A stretch of DNA of 64,000 nt from Bacillota bacterium (GCA_022702935.2 JAKIML020000092.1:1-64000); one strand, 5' to 3'. Counted from the stretch's first letter, positions 18,251 through 27,456 are shown. Made by a program: numbers and translations. The notes: a model not told the origin generated them from the sequence alone.

Positions 18251-21031
18251 CTACTTGCCTTTCTTTCTGCCAAACTTAATCTTTATGGCACGCTTGAGCA
18301 TATAGGGCAGGATGGCCTTCATCTTGTCCTCGGAACGAACCATGGTACTGCATTCGGGCCGTTCACGATGGAGGTGGATGGCATCGAAGGCGCATTTTGT
18401 GGTGCATATTCCACAGCCAATGCATTTGTTGGCATCCACGACTGATGCACCACAGCCAAGGCAGCGGGCCGTTTCTTTTTTCACCTGTTCCTCAGTAAAC
18501 CCGATACGATCATCCCTGAAGGTCTTTGCCAGGGCCTCGTTATAGCCAATCTGCTGTCTGGGTGAGTTATCAAAGCTGCTTTGATCAATGACGATATTGT
18601 CCTTGTCCAATTCAATAAACTGGCGAAGGTTACGGCCAATGGTCAGGCTGGTGTTGGGCCGCACATAGCGGTGCAGGGATATGGCACCTTCCCGGCCTGC
18701 GGCTATGGCATCAATGGCAAACTTGGCACCGGTATACACATCACCGCCCACAAAGATGTCGGGCTCGGCGGTCTGATAGGTCACAGGATCAGCTTTAATG
18801 ATGCCATTGGCATTCAACTCAACCCTGGTGCCCGTCAAGAGCTGTTTGCAGTCTGCCTTCTGACCAATACAATAGAGCACCACGTCGCACTCAACGGTTT
18901 CAGTTACAGTATCATCATAGGTCGGTGCAAAACGTCCCTCATTATCTTTTACCGACAGGCATTTCTTAAACCTGATAGCGGAAGTTTTTCCATCACGGGT
19001 TAGAATCTCCATGGGCCCCCAGCCGGTATGGATGGTAATCCCCTCTTTTTCGCACTCGGTGCGCTCCTCAACGCCGCAGGGCATTTCATCATAGGCCTCA
19101 AGGCAGTACATACTGACACTCTCAGCCTCGCAGCGGAGTGCGGTACGGGCCACGTCACAGGCAACATTCCCGCCGCCAATGACGACTACCTTGCCCTTGA
19201 GCTTGGTATCACCCGAGAGGTTGGCCTGTTTGATAAAGTCTATTCCCGAGACAACACCCTCGCTGTCTCCGCCGGGAACATTGAGTTTTCCGCCGCTTTG
19301 GAGGCCAACAGCAATATAGAAGCCTTTATAGCCCTGACGGCGCAGCTCCTCGATGGTAATATCCTTGCCCACCTCAACACCGCACTTAAACTCCACGCCC
19401 ATTTGGCTTAAGACCTCAATTTCAGCGTCTACCACATTCTTCTCCAGACGGAAGGACGGAATACCCTGGGTCAGCATACCGCCGGGACGGGATTCCTTCT
19501 CAAACACCGTTGGCTTATAGCCCTTTTCAGCGAGGAAGTAGGCGCAGCTCATTCCGGCAGGACCGGCACCGATAATAGCGATTTTTTCTTCAAATCCGCC
19601 CCCAACCTTAGGAATGACAGGTTCTGGAATATAGCGTGTATTGGCGTCCAAATCCATCTGAGCAATAAATCGCTTGACTTCATCAATAGCCACGGCCTGA
19701 TCTATTGTACCGCGTGTGCAGGCATCCTCGCAACGGCGGTTGCAGATTCGTCCGCACACTGCCGGGAATGGATTGTCCCGCTTGATAAGTTGGAGAGCCT
19801 CGTGATATCTGCCCTGTGCAGCCAGTTTTAGATAGCCCTGTACGGCAATATGCGCAGGACAGGCAGTCTTACAGGGCGCGGTACCCGTATCATAACAGTT
19901 GATACGGTTCTTATCCCGGTAATCTACGCTCCACTTTTCGGGTCCCCAGGGTGTTTCATCGGGAAGCTCCACCTGTGGGTATTCAATGGGGCCGTCCTTG
20001 GTGCACAGCTTCTGACCAAGCTTTACCGCACCGGCAGGACAATGCTCCACACAACGGCCGCAGGCCACACAATTCTCAGTCTTAACCCTGGCCACATAGG
20101 CACTACGGCTAAGGTTCGGCGTATTAAAAAGCTGTGACGTACGTAAAGCATTGCATACATTGACATTACAGTTACAGATGGCAAAAATCTTGTTTTCACC
20201 GTCGATATTGGTAATCTGGTGCACAAAGCCGTTATCCTCAGCCTGCTTAAGGATGTCCAGCACTTCATCATAGGTTATGTACTGGCCGCGATCGGTCTCA
20301 ACGATATAGTCGGCCATATCCCCTATGGCAATACACCAGCTCTCTGCATCGTCACCACAGCCCTCACCCATCTTGGCACGGCTGACACGGCAGGAGCACA
20401 TGCTCTTAGCGTATTTGCCTTCATATTTCTTAAGCCAATAGGAGATATGCTCCACGCTCACCGACTGATGCTCAGTATCAATGGCCTTTTCAACCGGTAT
20501 GACATGCATACCGATGCCCGCCCCTCCGGGAGGCACCATGGGTGTGACTTTTTCCAGCGGAAGGAAGGTCATACGCTCAAAAAAGGCGGCTACCTCGGGA
20601 TGCTCGTCAATCTGTGACCTTCGCATATTAAAGAACTCCGCACTGCCGGGTACAAACCGGGGAAGTACATATTGCTTTTCGTGTCTGGGATTCTCCCAGT
20701 TATATTCAATGAGACCAATATAGGCCATGTCAAAGAGAATCTTCTCCAGATAGGCTTCATCCTTGCCGGTCAGCTTTACAAGCTCAGGAAGGGTCTTGGG
20801 TTTACGGACGCCCATTTTCAGAGCAATATCAGCCATCTCATCGGTTACTAAACCGGCCAGGCCCCAATACTCCGGATCATTACCTGTAACGCCCTTCAGC
20901 TTCGCAGGAAGACGGTCGGTGATCATTTTGCCCAGCTTGATGATCTTCTCCCGGGGCACATCGGTCCGGGGAATCTCAAAGGATAGCTTGCTCTCGTCCA
21001 GGGGCATGTTGGATTTGGTCTGCTCGCTCAT
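18251..21031 (-). CDS. Large Fe-S/FAD oxidoreductase (GltD-like) with extra N-terminal ferredoxin-type region
   Basis: About 926 residues. In order: an N-terminal region (1-200) without clear domain, a Cys-rich CSCR...CNCNVNVC section, a CVACGRCVEHCP 4Fe-4S site, a GltD-type N-terminal Fe-S domain (CKTACPAHI, CGRICNRRCEDAC), two nucleotide-binding Rossmann folds (IIGAGPAGMSCAYFLAEKG for FAD and VVIGGGNVACDVARTA for NAD(P)H), the GGDVYTGAKFAIDAIAAGREGA FAD motif, and a C-terminal CLGCGA/CIGCGICTTKCAFDAI site. This is an NAD(P)H-linked electron-transfer protein of the glutamate synthase beta/NfnB type. The start 21031 follows AAAGGA. Cotranscription with hypAB suggests a hydrogen-related redox role, which is inference. 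Confidence 0.85.
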   Translation of the reverse strand: MSEQTKSNMPLDESKLSFEIPRTDVPREKIIKLGKMITDRLPAKLKGVTGNDPEYWGLAGLVTDEMADIALKMGVRKPKTLPELVKLTGKDEAYLEKILFDMAYIGLIEYNWENPRHEKQYVLPRFVPGSAEFFNMRRSQIDEHPEVAAFFERMTFLPLEKVTPMVPPGGAGIGMHVIPVEKAIDTEHQSVSVEHISYWLKKYEGKYAKSMCSCRVSRAKMGEGCGDDAESWCIAIGDMADYIVETDRGQYITYDEVLDILKQAEDNGFVHQITNIDGENKIFAICNCNVNVCNALRTSQLFNTPNLSRSAYVARVKTENCVACGRCVEHCPAGAVKLGQKLCTKDGPIEYPQVELPDETPWGPEKWSVDYRDKNRINCYDTGTAPCKTACPAHIAVQGYLKLAAQGRYHEALQLIKRDNPFPAVCGRICNRRCEDACTRGTIDQAVAIDEVKRFIAQMDLDANTRYIPEPVIPKVGGGFEEKIAIIGAGPAGMSCAYFLAEKGYKPTVFEKESRPGGMLTQGIPSFRLEKNVVDAEIEVLSQMGVEFKCGVEVGKDITIEELRRQGYKGFYIAVGLQSGGKLNVPGGDSEGVVSGIDFIKQANLSGDTKLKGKVVVIGGGNVACDVARTALRCEAESVSMYCLEAYDEMPCGVEERTECEKEGITIHTGWGPMEILTRDGKTSAIRFKKCLSVKDNEGRFAPTYDDTVTETVECDVVLYCIGQKADCKQLLTGTRVELNANGIIKADPVTYQTAEPDIFVGGDVYTGAKFAIDAIAAGREGAISLHRYVRPNTSLTIGRNLRQFIELDKDNIVIDQSSFDNSPRQQIGYNEALAKTFRDDRIGFTEEQVKKETARCLGCGASVVDANKCIGCGICTTKCAFDAIHLHRERPECSTMVRSEDKMKAILPYMLKRAIKIKFGRKKGK

Positions 21032-21113
21032 AATCGTCAATCCTTTCACATATGATGATAGTTCATTAACGTCAGAAACTTCGTTTCCTCTGACATGGAG
21101 CCCATATGGATCA

Positions 21114-21821
21114 TTACATTTCCAGTTTGGCCAGGTATTCAGCAATACCCACAGCCAGCAACTGATAAGCCCCTTCGCCGTCACGAGCCTGGATAAGCTC
21201 GATAAACCTTTCCAGGCGCTTTATGGCAAAGGCTATGCCAAACAACCTGATATAATTCACCCAAAACGCAATGGAAACATCATGGGTGGTGTTCATAAAA
21301 AGGGTAAGAACGCTTTTTCTGCTGAGGATACAGATCTCGCGGTGCCAGAGAAAGAAGCTTTCAGCCAATTCTTCCTCCCCCATAGCCGAAGAACGTTTTT
21401 TGAGTTCCTCGGTCATAGCACACAAATGGGCGATATCCTCATCGCTTCTTCTGCTGCAAAGGGCACGTAAAGCCATGCCCTCAATGGCAAGGCGCAGATC
21501 CAGAATGGCCTCAATAACATCCCGGCCCAATTCATTTCCTCTAAGATTAATAATGGCATTAAGGGTATCAATACTGCCGGTTTTCATATAATCGGCAACG
21601 TAGATTCCGGACTTGGGTTTAATATCCACCAGACCCATGGCGGCCAATTGCTCAAAACCAGAATGGATAACGGTTTTTCCAAAGCCCGTCTCAGCCGCAT
21701 ACTCACGTTCAGAGGGCAGCTTATCACCGGTCCTCCATTTTCCTGAAAGGATTTCTTTACTGACCTTTTTGACAAAGGCTTCTTTGTTGGTTAGCACAGG
21801 CTTTCTTCTTTCAGCATTCAT
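21114..21821 (-). CDS. FadR-subfamily GntR transcriptional regulator
   Basis: The 235-residue protein has an N-terminal winged helix (SGKWRTGDKLPSEREYAAETGFGKTVIHSGFEQLAAMGLVDIKPKSGIYV) and an all-helical FCD ligand-binding domain (DLRLAIEGMALRALCSRR...). FadR-type repressors bind carboxylate metabolites and short TGGTCnGACCA-like palindromes. A perfect AACTGGTCGGACCAGTT sits 39 bases upstream, between the promoter and start, strongly suggesting autorepression and control of the downstream oxidoreductase-hypAB genes 82 bases away. Confidence 0.92.
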   Translation of the reverse strand: MNAERRKPVLTNKEAFVKKVSKEILSGKWRTGDKLPSEREYAAETGFGKTVIHSGFEQLAAMGLVDIKPKSGIYVADYMKTGSIDTLNAIINLRGNELGRDVIEAILDLRLAIEGMALRALCSRRSDEDIAHLCAMTEELKKRSSAMGEEELAESFFLWHREICILSRKSVLTLFMNTTHDVSIAFWVNYIRLFGIAFAIKRLERFIELIQARDGEGAYQLLAVGIAEYLAKLEM

Positions 21822-21859
21822 AAAACCGTTCCCCTATGCTATATATCATCAGATATGCT

Positions 21860-21876
21860 AACTGGTCGGACCAGTT
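21860..21876. promoter_or_regulatory. Perfect 17-bp FadR/GntR-type operator palindrome
   Basis: AACTGGTC-G-GACCAGTT is a perfect palindrome with the TGGT...ACCA core of FadR-family operators. It lies immediately downstream of the predicted -10 of the regulator gene, the expected position for autorepression. Confidence 0.8.
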
Positions 21877-21883
21877 CAATTCT

Positions 21884-21913
21884 ATGATATCAGTAGGCGT
21901 TGACCTATGTCAA
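21884..21913 (-). promoter_or_regulatory. Promoter of the FadR-type regulator
   Basis: On the minus strand a consensus TTGACA (21908-21913) is separated by 18 bases from TATCAT (21884-21889). The spacer starts with an imperfect continuation of TTGACATAGGTCAA, a small inverted repeat. The AT-rich DNA from 21914 to 22094 holds nothing else I can identify. Confidence 0.7.
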
Positions 21914-22094
21914 TAAAAGATTGTCAAAAAATAATCAAGTATTATTTTAATTTTTCGATATAATGCAACAACTGCGGTTTTGAACGTAATAACCGTAGAT
22001 TTTCTCAGGACTGATAACGCTTTTACCAAAGCACTTTTCATTAATCAGAGCATAATAATTTTACTGGCACTCCCATATTATGCCTGTATCAAGC

Positions 22095-22142
22095 AAAATA
22101 AAAAGCTTACCCTGCCTTGTATCACTACGATGCATGGTAAGC
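22095..22142 (-). terminator. Second terminator downstream of the tRNA pair
   Basis: On the minus strand GCTTACC and GGTAAGC (with inner TGC/GCA) form a long-loop stem followed by TTTTTATTTT. It backs up the terminator at 22159-22190. Confidence 0.55.
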
Positions 22143-22158
22143 TATGCTTATATAATAG

Positions 22159-22190
22159 TAAAAAACCTCGAAAGCGTTATGCTATCAAGG
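22159..22190 (-). terminator. Intrinsic terminator after tRNA-Thr
   Basis: On the minus strand CCTTGA...TCGAGG with an inner AGC/GCT pair forms a hairpin followed by TTTTTT, directly after the tRNA-Thr 3' end. Confidence 0.7.
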
Positions 22191-22198
22191 TCTTTGGT

Positions 22199-22274
22199 TG
22201 GAGCTGGAGGACGGATTTGAACCCCCGACCTGCTGATTACAAGTCAGCTGCTCTACCAGCTGAGCTACTCCAGC
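22199..22274 (-). tRNA. tRNA-Thr (anticodon TGT)
   Basis: The minus strand folds as a cloverleaf: acceptor GCTGGAG/CTCCAGC, D arm with AGCTCAGCTGGTAGAGC, anticodon loop CTTGTAA (TGT, complement at 22239-22241), T arm GTCGGGGGTTCAAATCC, and encoded CCA at 22199-22201. It is the second of a two-tRNA transcript with tRNA-Glu. Confidence 0.95.
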
Positions 22275-22287
22275 GTTATGAAGAAAA

Positions 22288-22362
22288 TGGTGACCCCTAG
22301 GGGACTCGAACCCCTGTTACCGCCGTGAGAGGGCGGTGTCTTAACCGCTTGACCAAGGGGCC
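22288..22362 (-). tRNA. tRNA-Glu (anticodon CTC)
   Basis: The minus strand gives acceptor GGCCCCT, D arm GGTCAAGCGGTTAAGAC, anticodon loop CTCTCAC (CTC, complement at 22327-22329), T arm AGGGGTTCGAGTCCCCT and an encoded CCA at 22288-22290. It lies 13 bases upstream of tRNA-Thr. Confidence 0.95.
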
Positions 22363-22459
22363 ACACTTCTCGGCCGAAACCGAACAAAAACTATTTTAAC
22401 GGCTTATGACCATCTTGTCAAGCTTTTTTCGGCGATAAAGTTACACCGTTTCTTCTGGT

Positions 22460-24784
22460 TCAGTCCTGTCCCTTCTTCTTTCTGCCCGAAGTGCTTTTGG
22501 CATCCTTCTTCTTACCCGAGGATTTCCTGGGCTTTGCGCCAATGTGCTTTAAAATCGATGCCTTGTCCTGCTCCTTCTGGCCTCCCTTGCCCTTCTTGGC
22601 AGTCCCGGCCTTTTTCTTGGGAAGGGGCGCGATGTCTGTCACTTCGCCCTCCTCGTCCTCCTCATCAATCAGGATAAAGTCAATCTGACGGGCCTCGGGG
22701 CTTACCTTTACCAACTGAACGTTTACCCTGTCCCCTATCCTGTAAATCTTGCGGGTACGTTCTCCAATCAAGCACAAGGAGCGCTCGTCATAGTTGTAAT
22801 AGTCATCATCCATGGTGCTTAAGCGGACCAGGCCTTCAATGGTATTGTCCAGCTCAACAAACATGCCAAAGGCTGTAATGTTTGAGATCATTCCCTCAAA
22901 GGTTTCTCCCACCTTATCCAGCATAAACTCAGCTTTCTTAAGGTCGATCACATCTCTTTCGGCATCCTGGGCTGCTCTCTCACGCTCAGAATTGCTTTTG
23001 GTAATATCGGGAAGGATGCTCTTATAATGTTCGATTCTGCGTTCATTTAACTTTCCGCTGAGATATTCCTTCATAATCCGATGGATAATGAGGTCGGGAT
23101 ATCTGCGGATGGGTGATGTGAAATGGGAATAGTACTCTGCCGCAAGACCGAAGTGCCAGTCGTGGATATCGCTGTAACGCGCCTTTTGGAGAGATCTGAG
23201 CATGATCATGTTGATGGCCTTCTCCTCAGGCTTTCCTTTAATCTGATGAATCACATCCTGGAGAGCCTTGGGATGCACATCCCGATAGCCCTTAAGCTTA
23301 TATCCAAAGGTGGACAGAATGGTATTGAGAGTCTCCATCTTCTCAGGGTCAGGATCCTCATGGATACGGTAAACGAAGGGCACGCCTATCCAGTAAAAAT
23401 GCTCGGAAACCACTTCATTGCATAGGAGCATGAACTCCTCGATAATATTGTTGGCAATGGTCAGCTTATAGCGCTTGATGTCCACGGTCTTGCCCTGCTC
23501 ATCCACAATGACCTTGGCCTCATCGAATTCGAAGTCAACGGCTCCGCGACGCTTCCGTTTTTCCTTAAGGATGCGGGCCAGCTCCTTCATATGTTTAAAA
23601 TCCTCAAGATGTTCTTTATAGCGTTCCTTAAGCTCCTTATCGTCCTCCTCAAGGATCTTGTAAACATTGGTATAGGTCATTCTTTCCCGGACCCTGATCA
23701 CACTTTCAAAAATCTCATGATTGGTTACATTTCCCCTGAAGTCCACATCCATCATGACACTGAAGGCCAGACGGTCCACGTGGGCATTGAGGCTGCAGAT
23801 ATTATTGGACAGCTCCTTAGGCAGCATGGGAATCACGCGATCAGGGAAATAAACGCTGGTACCCCTTAAGAGGGCTTCCTTGTCCAGAGCCGAGCCCTCC
23901 CTGACATAATGGGTAACATCGGCAATATGCACGCCCAACCGATACTTTCCGTCAGGAAGAAGCTCAATGGAGACGGCGTCATCCAGGTCCCTGGCATCCT
24001 CGCCGTCAATGGTGACCATTCTCAAATTCCTCAGGTCTCTACGCCCTGCCAGATCCTGCTCAGAAACCTCTTTGGGAGCCCTTTCTGCCTCACGGAGTAC
24101 CTCTTCGGGGAATTCATAGGGTATGCCGTAAGCACGTATGATCGACATGACGTCAATACCGGACTCATCCTCATGGCCCAACACTTCAATAATGCGGCCT
24201 TCAGCGTTTCTGTTCCGCTCAGGCCATTTAATGATCTCCACAACCACCTTCTGCCCTTTTTCGGCACCATTGATATGCTCTTTGGAGATAAAGATGTCCC
24301 CTGTCAACCGTGTATGATCGGGAATGACAAAACCGAAATTTTCACTTTTATCAAATTTACCGACAATGGTCTTGTTAACACGCTCAATGATTTGAAGGAT
24401 TTCTCCTTCTTTTCGCCTGTCACTGAAGGATTGCTTGTTAAGGCGTGCGATGACACGATCCCCATGCATGGCGCCATTAATGGCATTGGCGGGAATAAAA
24501 ACATCATCCTCCCCAGAATCGGGTATGACAAATCCAAAGCCCCGGGCATGACCCTGGAACCGTCCGGCCACAAGCCCCATTCTTTCAGGGACGCCGTATC
24601 TTTCCTTACGGGTTTTAATAATGAGGCCTTCCTTCTCCATATCATCCAACATCTGCTGGAATATGGGCCTGTCCTCTGCAGGCACATCCAACACCATGAC
24701 CAATTCATTGAATTGCAAGGGTTTATAGGCGCGATCACGCATAAATGAGAGTATTCGGTTTTTTCTTTCTTCCATGATTTCCAT
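22460..24784 (-). CDS. rnr: Ribonuclease R
   Basis: The 774-residue 3'-5' exoribonuclease shows an N-terminal helix-turn-helix (about 1-65), two cold-shock domains, the catalytic RNB domain (TIDGEDARDLDDAVSIE with the metal-binding aspartates, then HIADVTHYVREGSALDKEA) and a C-terminal S1 domain (GETFEGMISNITAFGMFVELDNTIEGLV). The last 60 residues are Lys-rich and low-complexity, typical of RNase R tails that bind structured RNA. It degrades structured RNAs and takes part in tmRNA-linked decay. No smpB is adjacent in the window. A weak AAAGGA lies upstream. Confidence 0.97.
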   Translation of the reverse strand: MEIMEERKNRILSFMRDRAYKPLQFNELVMVLDVPAEDRPIFQQMLDDMEKEGLIIKTRKERYGVPERMGLVAGRFQGHARGFGFVIPDSGEDDVFIPANAINGAMHGDRVIARLNKQSFSDRRKEGEILQIIERVNKTIVGKFDKSENFGFVIPDHTRLTGDIFISKEHINGAEKGQKVVVEIIKWPERNRNAEGRIIEVLGHEDESGIDVMSIIRAYGIPYEFPEEVLREAERAPKEVSEQDLAGRRDLRNLRMVTIDGEDARDLDDAVSIELLPDGKYRLGVHIADVTHYVREGSALDKEALLRGTSVYFPDRVIPMLPKELSNNICSLNAHVDRLAFSVMMDVDFRGNVTNHEIFESVIRVRERMTYTNVYKILEEDDKELKERYKEHLEDFKHMKELARILKEKRKRRGAVDFEFDEAKVIVDEQGKTVDIKRYKLTIANNIIEEFMLLCNEVVSEHFYWIGVPFVYRIHEDPDPEKMETLNTILSTFGYKLKGYRDVHPKALQDVIHQIKGKPEEKAINMIMLRSLQKARYSDIHDWHFGLAAEYYSHFTSPIRRYPDLIIHRIMKEYLSGKLNERRIEHYKSILPDITKSNSERERAAQDAERDVIDLKKAEFMLDKVGETFEGMISNITAFGMFVELDNTIEGLVRLSTMDDDYYNYDERSLCLIGERTRKIYRIGDRVNVQLVKVSPEARQIDFILIDEEDEEGEVTDIAPLPKKKAGTAKKGKGGQKEQDKASILKHIGAKPRKSSGKKKDAKSTSGRKKKGQD

Positions 24785-24849
24785 AGCTCTACCGTCCTTT
24801 TCAGGTTATTGCACAATGACTAACCCAGTTTTTTGATAAGGCTGGTATT

Positions 24850-24876
24850 AAAAATGATGACGGCCAAACGCCGTCA
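24850..24876 (-). terminator. Intrinsic terminator after the HD-domain gene
   Basis: TGACGGC and GCCGTCA form a perfect 7-bp stem with a five-base loop. On the minus strand it is followed within two bases by a short T run. Confidence 0.7.
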
Positions 24877-24939
24877 CTTCACTTAATAGTATTGTTATTT
24901 AAGTTAAAGAGTATTCCTTATCATTACCTATTGCATCTG

Positions 24940-25491
24940 CTACAGCTCCAAAACATCGCTGATTTCCTTCATGGCCTCCAGCGATAGCGCTACCATTTGC
25001 TCCAGGCTTAAGCCCAGTTCCAAGCAGGAGGCAATCTGTTCCCTGTTGACTTCTTTAGCAAAGCTCCTATTTTCAAACTTCTCCAAAACAAAAGGTACGT
25101 CCACGTTTCCAAGCTTCTTACCGGGTGCAGCCAAGGCGCAGGCTGTGATGAGCTCGGACAAGGCCTCGGCACAATACAGTGCTTTATCAATTTTTCTTCT
25201 GCGTTCATACTGATTGTTGGGGTTATGGGCTCGTACAGCGTAAACAATGGTCTTGTCAAAATCCAGCGCTTCCAGTATATCTCCGCCCATCATGCCATGA
25301 ACGCTCATATCGTAGTTCACTCTTTCAAGGTCAATATCATGAACTAATCCGGCTATACCCCAGAGGTCAGGATCATCATGAAAGTGGCTGGCGCATTTGC
25401 GCATGATAGCTTCAACTGCAAAGCTGTGTTTAAGCAGGTTCTGGTTCTCAATACGTAACATCAGTTCTTCTAGGGCCCTGTTGCGATCCAA
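24940..25491 (-). CDS. HD-domain (HDIG-type) phosphohydrolase
   Basis: The 183-residue protein has HD motifs in order: H at residue 22 (LLKHSFAVEAIMR), GLVHDID (about 49-55), and HGMMGGDIL, as in the HDIG family. These proteins hydrolyse phosphate monoesters or nucleotides; the substrate is unknown here. The start is a TTG at 25491, seven to eight bases after GGAGGA; no better ATG exists. It is a single gene, divergent from queT and ending at its own terminator. Confidence 0.82.
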   Translation of the reverse strand: MDRNRALEELMLRIENQNLLKHSFAVEAIMRKCASHFHDDPDLWGIAGLVHDIDLERVNYDMSVHGMMGGDILEALDFDKTIVYAVRAHNPNNQYERRRKIDKALYCAEALSELITACALAAPGKKLGNVDVPFVLEKFENRSFAKEVNREQIASCLELGLSLEQMVALSLEAMKEISDVLEL

Positions 25492-25662
25492 GATGATTCC
25501 TCCCTCTAATTGGTAACATTATCATTATAGCAAAAACGGTTCACAATTAACAGCATATCATCCATATTCAATGATTATTTGATAAGGGGCCAATTAAGAC
25601 GTTTTTTTTGATACCATTTATTTTTTATTGTCAACCAGTACATTATCGGATAAAATACTTCT

Positions 25663-25765
25663 CGTGGATTTTCCACGCCAGTTCGCAAAATCCTGGCAAG
25701 GCTTTAAGCCTTAACCAAAACTACGGAGCTTCCGGCAGCTCAGATTTAATGGCCGGTTTTGTTTT
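25663..25765 (+). promoter_or_regulatory. Structured leader of queT, probable preQ1-responsive riboswitch with terminator
   Basis: Four hairpins precede queT: CGTGGA/TCCACG (25663-25677), CCAG/CTGG (25678-25696), AAGGC/GCCTT (25698-25712) and GAGCT/AGCTC (25726-25741). The loop of the last (CCGGC, 25732-25736) can instead pair with GCCGG (25752-25756), followed by TTTTGTTTT, giving mutually exclusive antiterminator and terminator folds. The A-rich ACCAAAACTACGGAG lies between. queT genes are often under preQ1 riboswitches; I cannot match this to a defined preQ1 class by eye. Confidence 0.5.
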
Positions 25766-25788
25766 GCTGACAAAAGTAAAGGAGTATT

Positions 25789-26280
25789 ATGAAGCTTACA
25801 CCACGATCCATTGTTCTCTCAGGACTCATCGCCGCAATTTACACTGCCCTTACCCTGCTCCTGCAGCCCTTTGGCTATGGCCCCGTTCAGTTTCGATTGG
25901 CCGAAGCCCTCACTGTTCTTCCCGCTCTGGTTCCTGCCTCCGTTCCCGGTCTCGTCATAGGCTGTTTCCTGGCAAATTGGCTGGGCGGCTTTGGGTTGGT
26001 GGATATGGTCTTTGGTAGTTTGGCCACGTTATTGGCCGGCCTATGCACCTATTTATTAAGGGACAAGCGTTTCCTCTATCCCTTGCCGCCGGTAATATTT
26101 AATGGTGTCATTGTAGGGTCCTATGTTTATCTGCTCTACGACAAAACCTACCCCTGGTTACTGACCATGCTGTTTATTGCTATTTCCGAGGCCGTATTAA
26201 CCTATGGTGTGGGTTTGCCCCTGCTCTCCATCATGAGGAAGAATCGCGGCATCAATCAGTTTCTTGATTTGGATAAGTGA
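25789..26280 (+). CDS. queT: QueT family queuosine-precursor transporter
   Basis: The 163-residue hydrophobic protein has about five to six membrane helices and the QueT pattern (LIAAIYTALTLLLQPFGYGPVQFRLAEALTVLPAL, then GCFLANWLGG). QueT is the substrate-binding S component of an ECF-type transporter for queuosine precursors such as preQ1. It needs a shared energising module not present here. The start follows AAAGGAG. The structured leader upstream suggests ligand-controlled transcription. Confidence 0.92.
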   Translation: MKLTPRSIVLSGLIAAIYTALTLLLQPFGYGPVQFRLAEALTVLPALVPASVPGLVIGCFLANWLGGFGLVDMVFGSLATLLAGLCTYLLRDKRFLYPLPPVIFNGVIVGSYVYLLYDKTYPWLLTMLFIAISEAVLTYGVGLPLLSIMRKNRGINQFLDLDK

Positions 26281-26373
26281 GAATTCACAGTAAAATATCC
26301 TGCTTTTTGTTACTCCATGCAAATTGAGTGGTAAATTATTCTCGTTATTCCAACTGACTTGAAGGAGTTCTGC

Positions 26374-27456
26374 ATGAGACTTATCAGTATAGACGAAATC
26401 ACAGGAAACGAGGTACTGGCACAGTCACTGTACGACATGGACGGCAGAAAGCTTTTAAACACCGGCGTCTCCTTAAGGCCTGCCATTGTGCAAAAGCTTT
26501 ATGAAAAAGGCGTTACCAATGTTTACATAGAGGATGAGCTTTCCGAAGGAATAGAGGTTCATAGTCTTTTGTGCGAAGAAACGCGCAGCAGAGCCAAACA
26601 GATTATCCGTGACGAAATGAACAGAATGGCTCAAAAGAAGGAAATCAACTATAACAATCTCAGTACGACAGTGGATTCCATTCTGGATGAAATTCTTACA
26701 CGCCATATTGATATTGTGAATGTTAAGGATATCCGCATGCAGGATGAGCAGACCTTTGCCCATTCGGTCAATGTATGCGTTATGGCTGTGGCTTTAGCCA
26801 CCAAGCTGTCCCTCCCTGTATCAAAGGTCAAAAGTATTGCCATGGGTGCTTTGATGCACGATATCGGAAAAGCGCTCCTTCCTGCAGAGATGCTGAATAA
26901 AAGCGATGCGTTTACCGATGATGAGCTAAACGAGTACAGAAAGCATCCCATCCTCGGCTATAACATAATTAAGGATGACAACGACGTTTCGGCAACCACC
27001 AAGATATCCGTCCTGATGCACCATGAGCATTTCAACGGCAGCGGATACCCCATGGGACTGGCTGGGGACAAAATCCACTACTCTGCGCGTATTGTCACCA
27101 TTTGCGACGAGTTTGACGTGGCAATGAATGACAAGAACAATAAATATTATCTGAAAACCACCGATGCGGTTGAATACATGGTTGGAGCATCGGGACATAT
27201 TTTTGATAAGTCCATGGTGGATGAGTTCATTCGGATGGTCCCCATTTATAACGAAGGAAGTATTGTTTTATTAAGCAACGGTCATTTGGCCATTGTCCTT
27301 AAAAACAATTCCGTCAACCTTACACGCCCTGTTGTTCGGGCCTTTTATAATCCAAAGACCAAAACCAAGCTCAATAAGAGCAATATTATCGATCTCACCG
27401 AGGAACTTTCCATCAAGATCATTCGTGAGATTAAGTTCAATGTTAACGATATTTAA
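26374..27456 (+). CDS. HD-GYP domain protein, likely cyclic-di-GMP phosphodiesterase
   Basis: About 360 residues. An N-terminal region (1-110) without receiver features is followed by an HD-GYP domain: HSVNVCVMAVALA, MHDIGKALLP, HPILGYNII, HHEHFNGSGYPMGL and ARIVTICDEFDVA. HD-GYP proteins linearise cyclic di-GMP, which controls motility, biofilm and type IV pili. The usual GYP triplet is present as SGYP. The upstream TTG at 26359 overlaps the GAAGGAG ribosome binding site, so ATG 26374 is chosen. A shared terminator follows. Confidence 0.92.
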   Translation: MRLISIDEITGNEVLAQSLYDMDGRKLLNTGVSLRPAIVQKLYEKGVTNVYIEDELSEGIEVHSLLCEETRSRAKQIIRDEMNRMAQKKEINYNNLSTTVDSILDEILTRHIDIVNVKDIRMQDEQTFAHSVNVCVMAVALATKLSLPVSKVKSIAMGALMHDIGKALLPAEMLNKSDAFTDDELNEYRKHPILGYNIIKDDNDVSATTKISVLMHHEHFNGSGYPMGLAGDKIHYSARIVTICDEFDVAMNDKNNKYYLKTTDAVEYMVGASGHIFDKSMVDEFIRMVPIYNEGSIVLLSNGHLAIVLKNNSVNLTRPVVRAFYNPKTKTKLNKSNIIDLTEELSIKIIREIKFNVNDI

